Assembly: GCA_012960515.1 (NCBI GenBank)
Contig: DUBD01000004.1
Span: 11,837 to 50,012 of the forward strand
Direction: 5' to 3'
DNA length: 38,176 bases
Source: Bacteroidota bacterium
GTDB taxonomy: Bacteria; Bacteroidota; Rhodothermia; Rhodothermales; Rubricoccaceae
Under the pieces are notes generated by a model. That model saw only the letters and a list, made by a program, of their open reading frames with translations, did no database searches and was not told the DNA's origin. This document shows positions 15,279 to 21,982 of the stretch, one piece after another. Position 1 is the first letter of the stretch. Each line of letters begins with the position of its first letter. Position numbers and translations under genes: made by a program.

Positions 15279-15698
15279 TCAGACGAGCGCGCGGTGGTCC
15301 ACCATGATGCACCGCTCGGCGACGTAGGGCAGGCCGGCCTCGGCGGCGGCGGCCTCGGCCTCGGTGGAGTGGACGCCTAACTGTGTCCAGATCAGCGGAG
15401 AGCGGCCCGTGTGCACCGCGCGCGCCGCGGCATCCCGCACCACCCCCGCGGTGTGCTCGCTCCGCCGGAACACGTTGACGATGTCCACCTCCACCGCGTC
15501 CGGGATGGACTGGAGGTCCGGGTAGGCCGGCTCGCCGAGGATCTCCTCGTGGTGGGGGTTCACCGGCACGATGCGGTAGCCCGCCGCCTGGAGGTACTGC
15601 GCGATGCGGTGGCTGGTCTGGAACGCCCGCGGCGAGCACCCCACGACGGCGATGGTGCGGGCGGAGAGGAGGGCGTTGCGGAGGTCGGCGATCTGCAT
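15279..15698 (-). CDS. CoA-binding domain protein (YccU/YneT-like)
   Basis: A 139-residue single-domain Rossmann protein. TIAVVGCSPRAFQTSHRIAQ then YRIVPVNPHHEEILGEPAYP is the nucleotide-binding opening of the CoA-binding domain family. VDIVNVFRRSEHTAGVV and SPLIWTQLGVHSTEAEAAAA follow as usual, and CIMVDHRALV closes. The family resembles the CoA-binding part of succinyl-CoA synthetase, but these stand-alone proteins have no assigned reaction. Length and start (MQIADLRNALLSARTIAVVG) are normal. It is transcribed away from the plus-strand membrane protein gene, with 41 bases between the two starts. Family certain, role unknown. Confidence 0.85.
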   Translation of the reverse strand: MQIADLRNALLSARTIAVVGCSPRAFQTSHRIAQYLQAAGYRIVPVNPHHEEILGEPAYPDLQSIPDAVEVDIVNVFRRSEHTAGVVRDAAARAVHTGRSPLIWTQLGVHSTEAEAAAAEAGLPYVAERCIMVDHRALV

Positions 15699-15739
15699 CG
15701 GGAGTGGCGCGTTGAACCGGAGTCACTAACGTTGCACCC

Positions 15740-16366
15740 ATGCCATCGGGTTCTCGCTCCCGGCCGTCGCCTCCCGCCGAGGCCGTCCCTTCGCCGGCGG
15801 CCCTCACCGCCGTCCCGTCGGATCCGCCAGCGGAGGGCGGGGACGCGCCGGTCTCCCGTCTGGGGCGCTGGCTCCCTCGGTTATCCGGGCTGGTGCGCTT
15901 CGCCTACCGCGTGGGGGGCGCGAGCGCGCTGGCGGCGGGCCTCGTGTGGTGGGTGCTCGTCCGGGGCTACGTGACGGCGGCGGGCGCCGCGGCGTGGGCG
16001 CCCGCGCTCGGGCTGCTGCTGCTCTTCCTCATACCGGCGGGCGCGGCGTGGCTGCTCGGCCTGACGCTCCACGACCTCCTCACGCTGCCGGAGACGCTGC
16101 GGCGGAGCGCGACGGTCGCGGCCTCCGCCTCGCGCGAGGCGCTCCGCGCGGAACGGGGCGGCCGGCTGGCGGGCGCGCTCGGCGCGCTGTGGGCGGCGCG
16201 CGGCTTCGTGCTGGAGTCGCGCGGGGCGTGGGCGAAGGCGGCCACGGCGGCCCGGCTGGTCCGTCTGGCGAAGCTCCCGTTCGCGCTCGGTCTGGCCGGG
16301 TTGTTCGTGCTCAACGGGCCGATGATCGCGGCCGGGCTGCTCGCGCTGCTGCTGCTCCTCTTCTGA
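15740..16366 (+). CDS. Membrane protein of unknown function
   Basis: A 208-residue protein. Residues 1-40 are a disordered Pro/Ala/Ser-rich leader. There are at least three hydrophobic segments: ASALAAGLVWWVLVRGYV, WAPALGLLLLFLIPAGAAWL, and a C-terminal pair around FALGLAGLFVLNGPMIAAGL and LALLLLLF. Between them lies an amphipathic Arg/Ala-rich stretch (TLRRSATVAASASREALRAE, then WAARGFVLESRGAWAKAATA). A TAACGTTG element six bases before the ATG is close to the Bacteroidota -7 box, but its nearness to the start makes it doubtful as the promoter. The PPC-type gene follows 80 bases later. I do not recognise the family. Confidence 0.7.
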   Translation: MPSGSRSRPSPPAEAVPSPAALTAVPSDPPAEGGDAPVSRLGRWLPRLSGLVRFAYRVGGASALAAGLVWWVLVRGYVTAAGAAAWAPALGLLLLFLIPAGAAWLLGLTLHDLLTLPETLRRSATVAASASREALRAERGGRLAGALGALWAARGFVLESRGAWAKAATAARLVRLAKLPFALGLAGLFVLNGPMIAAGLLALLLLLF

Positions 16367-16408
16367 GCCCTCGCGCAGAGCGCGCACGAGCCCGCCAGAG
16401 GCGGACGT

Positions 16409-16417
16409 TACCTTCCG
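16409..16417 (+). promoter_or_regulatory. Putative -7 promoter box TACCTTCCG
   Basis: It lies after the stop of the membrane protein gene and 29 bases before the GTG chosen for the first PPC-type protein. It is one of the arguments for that start over the much earlier ORF-track start. Confidence 0.45.
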
Positions 16418-16446
16418 GCGTCGCCCTGTTCCGGCCCCCAGACCCC

Positions 16447-18240
16447 GTGCCGGCCCCCACCGAGACCCCGACTGTGCCCTCGTCCGAGGCGGCCGCTGAG
16501 ACCCCGCGCGCCGCCCGCTCCCCTGTGGCCTGGCGCCCCACCGACGAGCCCACGCTGGGGACCGGCCTCCGCTCCGGCTGGCGGGACCTCTCGGTGCGCG
16601 TTCGCCTCGCGATGGGGGCGGCCCTCGTCCTCGCGCTGGCGCTGATGACGGCGGGCCTCTGGCAAGAAGCCGCCGAGCCGCCGTCGGACTCCGACGTGCG
16701 GGCGGAGGCCGTGGCGGCGCGCACGGCGTGGGCGGCGGCGAGGCGGCAGGCCCCCACGGCGCTCCAGCCGGGACCGGACGGCGGGTTCGTCGGGGCGGGG
16801 ACGCTGGAGCCGGGAGACGCGGAGACCGGGGCGGGCCGGTACGTGGACTTCCTCAGCGTGGAGCCCTCGGACAGCTCCCGTTTCTCGGTCGTCGTGACCT
16901 CTGCGGCGTTCCGGCCGGACGTGTCCGTGCTCACGCCCGAGGGCGAGCGTCTGGGCGCCTCGTTGCTGCTCGGGACGGACGAGCGCGCCGAGGTGGTGGG
17001 GCTCCGCGGCCCCGGCCGCTTCGAGATCACCGTCACCTCGGCGGAGCCCGGCCGCACGGGCGCCTACGAAGTCGTCACGACGACGCGCGCGGTCCGCGAC
17101 ACGCTTACCTTCTCGGACCCGCTGCGCGCCGATACGCTCGGGGCGGGCACGCCTCGCGCGGGCCGCTACGAGGCGGCGTACGCGCTCCTCGCGGAGCCGG
17201 ACCGGCCGGTCATCCTGGAGGTCGTCTCGCCCGCGTTCCGCCCGCGGCTCACGCTCCTCGGCCCCGCTGGCGAGATCCGCCAGCAGCGCACGCTGGAGCG
17301 CGGCGCGGCGGGGGACAGCCTCTACGGCGTGGTGCTCCGCTTCCACCCGGGGTGGGACCTCCCGTACACGCTCCTCGTCTCCAGCGATGCGCGTGGGCAG
17401 ACGGGCCCCTTCGCGATGGAGCTCAGGACCGTGGACGCGCGCGACATCACGCCGAGCGACCGGGTTCTGAGCGGCACGCTGGGCCAGGAAAGCTGGCTCC
17501 GCGATGGCCGGTACGTGGACGCCTACCGTTTCCGCGTGCGCGCCAACGAGGAGACCGTCCTCGCGGTGCAGAGCAACGACTTCGCCCCCGCCTTCCGGCT
17601 GTGGCGCGAGGAGACCCGCGGCGCGGAGGAGGTGCTCTCCGAACTCAACCGCGCCGAGCGCGCCCGCATCGAGGTCACTCCGGACGACCTGGAGCCCGGC
17701 CTCTACGTCCTGGAGGTCACCAGCGCCGAGGGCGCCGAGGGCGGCGTCTACCCTGGCGGCGACTACACCCTCCGCGTGGAGTCCCGCGTGCCGGTCGATC
17801 TCTTCGGTCCCGCGGACCCGGACGACCCCGACTCCCCCCGCGGCTGGACCGCCCCGGTGCGCGCCTCCGCCAGCGGCACGACCGAGGACGGCGAGACCTT
17901 CGCCTTCGACGTCTCGGGCGTCTCCGTCACCTACCCCGGCGGCGACCGTACGATGATCCAGGTCCGCATCAGCGTCCGCTCTGTGGACTACACCGGACCC
18001 TGGGCACCCTGGCGCCGGTTCGCCTCCCAAAGCACGCTCATGGACATGGACGGCCGCTCGTACCGACCCTCGCCAGGGCTCAGCGCCGGCACCGGGGTCC
18101 TCGCCGAGCCCGGCGCCACCCGCCAGGGGCGCCTCGTCTTCCTCGCCGACGGCGTCCGCACCGACATCCGCCGCCTCGTGCTGGCGGCTCCGCTCGGCGG
18201 CGGCCGCACCGTCCCGCTCCGACTCGACCTCCCCCGCTGA
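16447..18240 (+). CDS. Membrane-anchored protein with three PPC-like domains and a DUF4352-like C-terminus
   Basis: A 597-residue protein of unknown function. The track starts at 15946, inside the previous gene; GTG 16447 is preferred because it follows both that gene's stop and a promoter-like box (GTG 16474 is the alternative). Residues 1-50 are a cytoplasmic Pro-rich tail, followed by one membrane helix (AMGAALVLALALMTAGLW, about 55-72). Three repeated beta-sandwich units follow at about 114-215, 220-325 and 335-455. Each has a 'y.f.v....F.v.v.S..FrP...l..p.G' opening and a 'GrYei.VtS...g.tG.Y.l' close, as in bacterial pre-peptidase C-terminal (PPC) domains. Residues 470-597 resemble DUF4352 (IQVRISVRSVDYTGPWAPWR, MDMDGRSYRPSPGL, RQGRLVFLADG). 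It is probably extracytoplasmic binding or scaffold. No enzyme domain is present. It is paralogous to the next gene, 33 bp away. Confidence 0.7.
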   Translation: MPAPTETPTVPSSEAAAETPRAARSPVAWRPTDEPTLGTGLRSGWRDLSVRVRLAMGAALVLALALMTAGLWQEAAEPPSDSDVRAEAVAARTAWAAARRQAPTALQPGPDGGFVGAGTLEPGDAETGAGRYVDFLSVEPSDSSRFSVVVTSAAFRPDVSVLTPEGERLGASLLLGTDERAEVVGLRGPGRFEITVTSAEPGRTGAYEVVTTTRAVRDTLTFSDPLRADTLGAGTPRAGRYEAAYALLAEPDRPVILEVVSPAFRPRLTLLGPAGEIRQQRTLERGAAGDSLYGVVLRFHPGWDLPYTLLVSSDARGQTGPFAMELRTVDARDITPSDRVLSGTLGQESWLRDGRYVDAYRFRVRANEETVLAVQSNDFAPAFRLWREETRGAEEVLSELNRAERARIEVTPDDLEPGLYVLEVTSAEGAEGGVYPGGDYTLRVESRVPVDLFGPADPDDPDSPRGWTAPVRASASGTTEDGETFAFDVSGVSVTYPGGDRTMIQVRISVRSVDYTGPWAPWRRFASQSTLMDMDGRSYRPSPGLSAGTGVLAEPGATRQGRLVFLADGVRTDIRRLVLAAPLGGGRTVPLRLDLPR

Positions 18241-18273
18241 CCCCGCCCGGTCCGCGGCCGACCTCTCTCCGAC

Positions 18274-19878
18274 ATGGCCCACTTCCACCGCCTCGATGCC
18301 GACTCCGACCGCGAGTTCCTCGCGCGCGGCGAGACCGATCCGTTCACCGGCACGCCCTTCCGCCCCACCAACGTCGTCGTGAAGGCGGAGGACGGGACGG
18401 TGCTGCTGCGCGAGACCTGGGAGGCGCTCGGCGGGCGCTACGCCGGCTCCGCGAAGACGCTCCCCTGGGGCACCTCCGCCGGTGACGGCGCCGCAACGCC
18501 TCCGCCCGCCCGCTCAGACGCCGCCGCGGTCACAGCCGGAGCCGCCGCCGGCGCCGCGACGGGGGCGGCCACGCTTCCCAAGCCGGCCCGCCAGCACGCC
18601 CCGCCGCCGACGCCCATGCCGGACCACGTCCGCGAGCGCCGCCCGAAGCGGCCCTGGCTCCTCCCGGTCCTCGCCGTGGTGGGCGTCGCGCTTGTGCTGA
18701 TCGTGGGTCTCCTCGTGATGAGCGGCCTCCGCGACGACGACCCGGTGGAGACGCCCATCGTGGAGACGGAGGAGCCGGACGCGCCGGAGGTCGTGACCGT
18801 GCAGGCGGGCGTGATCGAGGGGGCGCTGGCGGACGGGGACGCCGAGCGTAACGGCCGCTTCGAGGACCGCTACGCGTTCGTCGCTGATTCCTCCGGCCGT
18901 GTGCTGGAGTTCGCGCTCGTCTCGGACGACTTCCGCCCGGACCTCGTGGTCCGCGGCCCGGACGGCCAGCAGTACGAGGCGAGACCGGTGGGCGACGAGG
19001 GCACCCGCGTGGTCGTCGGTGACCTCCGGGGGCCGGGCCGGTTCGAGATCGTCGTGACCTCGCGTGAGCCCGCCGGCGAGGGCAGCTACTCCCTGGCCAT
19101 CCGTCAGGAGACGCCCATCACCACGCTTCGCGCCGACGGCCAGACCGTCCGCGCTACGCTCGGCGAGCGGAGTGTCCTCGTGGACGGCTTCTTCCGCGAC
19201 ACCTACGAGTTCCCCGTCGAGGCCGAGCGCGAGTACACGCTCGCCGTCGCCTCCAGCGCCTTCGAGGTGGCCACCACGCTCACGGGCCGCAACGGCGCCC
19301 GCGTGACGACCGAGCCCGAGGGCGACGCCGTCACCTTCACCCCCACCGAAGACGGGCGCTACCGGCTGGTGGTGTCCTCGCGCGAGCGGGGGAAGCGCGG
19401 CGCCTACACCGTCACCCTCACCGCCGGGCCCGCGCCGGAAGACGAGGTGCCCGAGGCGCCGCGCGTCCTGGCGGCGAACGCCGCCCCGCTCCGCGACTCC
19501 CTCGCCGTCGGCCAGCAGCGGACGTACACCTTCACGGGCCAGATCGGCGACCGCGTGCGGGTGGACGCCCGAGCGCTCGGGTTCAGCCCGCGCCTCGTGA
19601 TGGTGGGACCGGACGGCCAGCGCGTCACCGGCGACACCGATGAGGAGCGCGCGAGCGTGCAGGGGACCGTCGCCACGGCGGGGACCTACCGCGTGATCCT
19701 CACCGGCGGCGAGGGCTCCGGGCTGGTCCAGCTCACGCTGGAGAAGACGGAGGCCCCCCGCGCCGACGACATCCCGCGGATGCCCGGCCTGGACCGTCCG
19801 CCCGCTCCGGCGCCCGCCCAGGGCGGCGGCGGGCAGAACGGGCAGCCGTACGAAGCGCAGCCCATCGACGCCCCCTGA
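18274..19878 (+). CDS. Membrane-anchored protein with three PPC-like domains, paralogue of the preceding gene
   Basis: A 534-residue protein. Its cytoplasmic N-terminus (1-60) carries a distinct small motif, FLARGETDPFTGTPFRPTNV, then WEALGGRYAG. A low-complexity Ala/Pro linker, a basic RERRPKRP stretch and one membrane helix (LPVLAVVGVALVLIVGLLVM, about 130-149) follow. Outside lie three beta units at about 170-275, 280-380 and 395-500, each with the 'F..D.Y.F......Y.l.v.S..F...l...g' and 'GrYrlvvsSrergkrGaYtv' pattern of PPC domains. The tail is Gly/Gln/Pro-rich. It has the same plan as the upstream gene but lacks the DUF4352-like end and has the extra N-terminal motif, which might sense or bind something in the cytoplasm. 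Function unknown. A 14-bp-stem hairpin terminates it. Confidence 0.75.
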   Translation: MAHFHRLDADSDREFLARGETDPFTGTPFRPTNVVVKAEDGTVLLRETWEALGGRYAGSAKTLPWGTSAGDGAATPPPARSDAAAVTAGAAAGAATGAATLPKPARQHAPPPTPMPDHVRERRPKRPWLLPVLAVVGVALVLIVGLLVMSGLRDDDPVETPIVETEEPDAPEVVTVQAGVIEGALADGDAERNGRFEDRYAFVADSSGRVLEFALVSDDFRPDLVVRGPDGQQYEARPVGDEGTRVVVGDLRGPGRFEIVVTSREPAGEGSYSLAIRQETPITTLRADGQTVRATLGERSVLVDGFFRDTYEFPVEAEREYTLAVASSAFEVATTLTGRNGARVTTEPEGDAVTFTPTEDGRYRLVVSSRERGKRGAYTVTLTAGPAPEDEVPEAPRVLAANAAPLRDSLAVGQQRTYTFTGQIGDRVRVDARALGFSPRLVMVGPDGQRVTGDTDEERASVQGTVATAGTYRVILTGGEGSGLVQLTLEKTEAPRADDIPRMPGLDRPPAPAPAQGGGGQNGQPYEAQPIDAP

Positions 19879-19890
19879 CGCGCAGATCGC

Positions 19891-19932
19891 ACCCGGCGCG
19901 GCGGCCGTTGCTCTGAGCCCGCCGCGCCGGGT
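19891..19932 (+). terminator. Strong hairpin terminator overlapping the next promoter
   Basis: Perfect 14-base arms ACCCGGCGCGGCGG (19891-19904) and CCGCCGCGCCGGGT (19919-19932) enclose a 14-base loop. The last base of the right arm is the first T of the TACCTTCGG box of the next gene, so terminator and promoter share DNA. Confidence 0.7.
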
Positions 19933-19940
19933 ACCTTCGG
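19932..19940 (+). promoter_or_regulatory. Putative -7 promoter box TACCTTCGG
   Basis: Located 18 bases before the ATG of the coiled-coil protein. A TTG at 19908-19910, 21 bases upstream inside the hairpin loop, sits where a Bacteroidota -33 element is expected. This is the best-supported promoter in the window. Confidence 0.55.
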
Positions 19941-19958
19941 CCGCCCCTTCCTCTCCCC

Positions 19959-20165
19959 ATGAGCGACTCCGAAACGATCCGCGTGCCCAAGGCGCGCCTC
20001 CGCGAGGTCAAGGCCGAGATCGACGGCCTTACGGCCGAGCGCGACCGCCTCCGCGCCGAGCTGGCGGCGCTCCGCGAGGAGCACGACAACCTCCGCGCGC
20101 ACCTCACGGGCAGCATCCGCGAGATCGCCAAGCTCAAGGAGCAGCTGGGCGGCGCGGCCCGGTAA
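19959..20165 (+). CDS. Small coiled-coil protein
   Basis: A 68-residue, highly charged protein. After a short SDSETIRVPKARL opening, almost all of it is heptad-patterned coiled coil (LREVKAEIDGLTAERDRLRA, then ELAALREEHDNLRAHL), with Leu/Ile at a/d positions and a C-terminal IAKLKEQLGG. It has no membrane segment or signal. It resembles short dimerising helices such as septum-associated or regulatory coiled coils, but that similarity is compositional only. It has its own promoter-like box just upstream and is 52 bases before the 115-residue unknown protein, probably in one operon with it and menA. Confidence 0.7.
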   Translation: MSDSETIRVPKARLREVKAEIDGLTAERDRLRAELAALREEHDNLRAHLTGSIREIAKLKEQLGGAAR

Positions 20166-20167
20166 CG

Positions 20168-20182
20168 CCGCCAGCGGGGCGG
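20168..20182 (+). repeat. Copy of the dispersed motif
   Basis: CCGCCAGCGGGGCGG starts three bases after the stop of the coiled-coil gene, in the 52-bp spacer before the next gene. Confidence 0.6.
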
Positions 20183-20217
20183 ATGCAACCGCGCACGCCC
20201 TGCCGGGTAGCCCTGCC

Positions 20218-20565
20218 ATGATCCGCGTCCCCTTCTCCACGCCCGACATCGACGGTGGCCTCAGCGAGGGCAAGGGCGTGCTCACGCTCGACGGCGATAC
20301 GCTCACGATCGAGGTGGATGTCGCGTTCATGGGCCTCTTCAAGCGAGACTCCCGGCGCGTCCGCTTCGATATCACGGACCTGGACCAGGTCCGCCACCGC
20401 CGCTCCCCGCTGGGGGACCGCGTGACGTTCCGCACGGACCCGATGGACCTCGTGGGGCGCGTACCGGGCGCGGCGCAGGGCGAGCTGGTCCTGAAGACGA
20501 AGAAGAAGCACCGCCGCGACGTGGAGGCGCTGCTGGAGCGCCTGGAGCTGTGGATCGTGGAGTGA
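20218..20565 (+). CDS. Unknown 115-residue protein upstream of menA
   Basis: A soluble-looking 115-residue protein. Its first two thirds alternate short beta strands (GVLTLDGDTLTIEVDVAFMG, then RRVRFDITDLDQVRHRR, DRVTFRTDPMDLVGRVPG), suggestive of a small PH-like or beta-barrel domain. It ends in a basic stretch and helix (LKTKKKHRRDVEALLERLEL). There is no signal, membrane segment or recognisable motif. Its stop overlaps the GTG of menA in a GTGA quartet, so the two are translationally coupled. Whether it has anything to do with menaquinone is unknown. The PH-like idea rests only on the strand pattern. Confidence 0.7.
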   Translation: MIRVPFSTPDIDGGLSEGKGVLTLDGDTLTIEVDVAFMGLFKRDSRRVRFDITDLDQVRHRRSPLGDRVTFRTDPMDLVGRVPGAAQGELVLKTKKKHRRDVEALLERLELWIVE

Positions 20566-21458
20566 CCGGGCGGCCGTCCACGTTCCGCATCTGGTGGGAC
20601 GCGGCCCGGCCCAAGACGCTGTGGGCCGCCGTCGCGCCGGTCCTGCTGGGCGTGGGCCTCGCGATGGAGCAGGGCGCGTTCCACGCGCTCGCGGCGCTCT
20701 GCGCCCTCGCGGGCGCCGTGCTCATCCAGATCGGGACCAACTTCGTCAACGACTCCGAGGACGCGGTCAAGGGCGCGGACAACGAGGCGCGCAAGGGCCC
20801 GGTGCGGGCCGTCGCCAGCGGGTACGTCTCGCCCGCTTCGATGCGGGCGGCGGGTGCGGTCACCTTCGCGCTGGCGGTCGCGGCGGGCGGGTACCTCATC
20901 GCGCGCGGCGGCTGGCCGATCCTCGCGCTTGGGCTGGTCTGCATCGCCAGCGGCGTGGCGTACACGGCGGGCAAGTACGCGCTCGCGTACACCGGGCTGG
21001 CGGACCTCTTCGTGCTCGTGTTCTTCGGGCCGGTCGCGGTGGCCGGGACGTACTACGTGCAGGCGCTGGACCTCCCCGGCTGGGTACCCATCGCGGGGCT
21101 GGGGCCGGGCGCCCTCGCGACGGCCATCCTGCTCGCCAACAACGTGCGCGACGTGCACGAGGACCGCGCGGCGGACAAGCGGACGCTCGTGGTCCGCTTC
21201 GGGCGGACGTTCGGGGTCCGGCTCTACGGCGCGATGGTGACGCTGGCCGTCGTGGTGCCGGCGGCAATGGTGGTGGTCTCGCGCGGCCACCTCGGCGCGC
21301 TGGCGGCCTCGCTCATCGCGAGCCTGGTGGGGCGGCGGCTCACCGGCACGCTCCGCCAGTCCGAGGACCCGGCGGTGCTCAACCCACTCCTCGGGAAGAC
21401 GGCGCTGCTGCTGTTCGCCTACTGCGTGGCCTTCGCGCTGGGCTGGTGGCTGACGTAG
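20562..21458 (+). CDS. menA: 1,4-dihydroxy-2-naphthoate polyprenyltransferase
   Basis: A 298-residue UbiA-superfamily membrane prenyltransferase that attaches the polyprenyl chain to dihydroxynaphthoate in menaquinone synthesis. The opening WWDAARPKTLWAAVAPVLLG is the MenA N-terminal helix. The first Asp-rich Mg-diphosphate site is NFVNDSEDAVKGAD (about 61-73), and the second is NNVRDVHEDRAADKRTL (about 190), the MenA-type form. Eight or nine hydrophobic helices are visible. The GTG at 20562, overlapping the previous stop as GTGA, is preferred to the track's GTG at 20550. It converges on the low-GC gene, with only 15 bases between the stops. No other men genes are present in the window. Confidence 0.9.
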   Translation: MTGRPSTFRIWWDAARPKTLWAAVAPVLLGVGLAMEQGAFHALAALCALAGAVLIQIGTNFVNDSEDAVKGADNEARKGPVRAVASGYVSPASMRAAGAVTFALAVAAGGYLIARGGWPILALGLVCIASGVAYTAGKYALAYTGLADLFVLVFFGPVAVAGTYYVQALDLPGWVPIAGLGPGALATAILLANNVRDVHEDRAADKRTLVVRFGRTFGVRLYGAMVTLAVVVPAAMVVVSRGHLGALAASLIASLVGRRLTGTLRQSEDPAVLNPLLGKTALLLFAYCVAFALGWWLT

Positions 21459-21473
21459 GGCAGCTGCGAGGAG

Positions 21474-21962
21474 TCAGCCTCCCCCTTGCAGGATCTGAGT
21501 AAGGAGGCTTCCGCCCTGCAATGCGTTTCCTACGATCGGGTGAGCCGCAAATCGGGCAAGCAAGCTGAGAGCCTCCTTTTTCTGCTCTGCCGGAGCGTCT
21601 GACGCTTCGATGACTTCGAGGAGAGCGACGAGCCGGCTGTCGATCTCTTGTCGGTTGTAGTTGCCGATCTGGTTGTTCCCTCCGAAAATGTTGATCGTCT
21701 GGGAGTCAGAAGGTGGAGGGTTGAGTCGCGTCTGACCCGCCTTTCTGATTTCTGGAAAGAACAAGGTGCCTCCATCTGCATCTCCAAAAAACTTCCCGCT
21801 GATGTACCCGTCGCGCCAGAGGGCAACGGTGGTGCGGTTCAGCCGACCTGCTTCCTGAGGCTCCAAACCGAGAAGCTCAGGCGTGAGCTCGCTTTGAGGT
21901 TCAGACCCCCTTTGGCTGTTGAGATAGCTAAGGATGCGCGCTTCAAGGTCGTCTTGGGTCAT
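21474..21962 (-). CDS. Small protein with winged-helix-like N-terminus, RHIM/amyloid-like motif and helical C-terminus
   Basis: A 162-residue protein of unknown function; ATG 21962 is chosen, since the longer ORF-track frame runs back through recD. Residues 1-80 look like a winged helix: LEARILSYL, a helix LLGLEPQEAGRLNRTTVALW, then DGYISGKFFGDADGGTLFFP as the wing. Residues 89-104 are the striking part, TINIFGGNNQIGNYNRQ: a Gly/Asn-rich strand containing Q-I-G-x-x-N, the core pattern of RHIM-type amyloid signalling motifs (RIPK1 has IQIGAYN). Residues 105-145 form a helical hairpin (LVALLEVIEASDAPAEQKKE), and the tail is Gly-rich. GC content is far below its neighbours. It starts 20 bases after recD on the same strand, so it may be co-transcribed with recCBD. 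The gene itself is likely; the motif reading is inference. Confidence 0.7.
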   Translation of the reverse strand: MTQDDLEARILSYLNSQRGSEPQSELTPELLGLEPQEAGRLNRTTVALWRDGYISGKFFGDADGGTLFFPEIRKAGQTRLNPPPSDSQTINIFGGNNQIGNYNRQEIDSRLVALLEVIEASDAPAEQKKEALSLLARFAAHPIVGNALQGGSLLTQILQGGG

Positions 21963-21982
21963 CGTGGATACAGGCTCGTCAG

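Noticed and set aside
15127-15807. 226-residue minus-strand ORF over the CoA-binding gene
   Set aside because: Out of frame with the recognised CoA-binding domain, and Arg/Pro-rich shadow composition.
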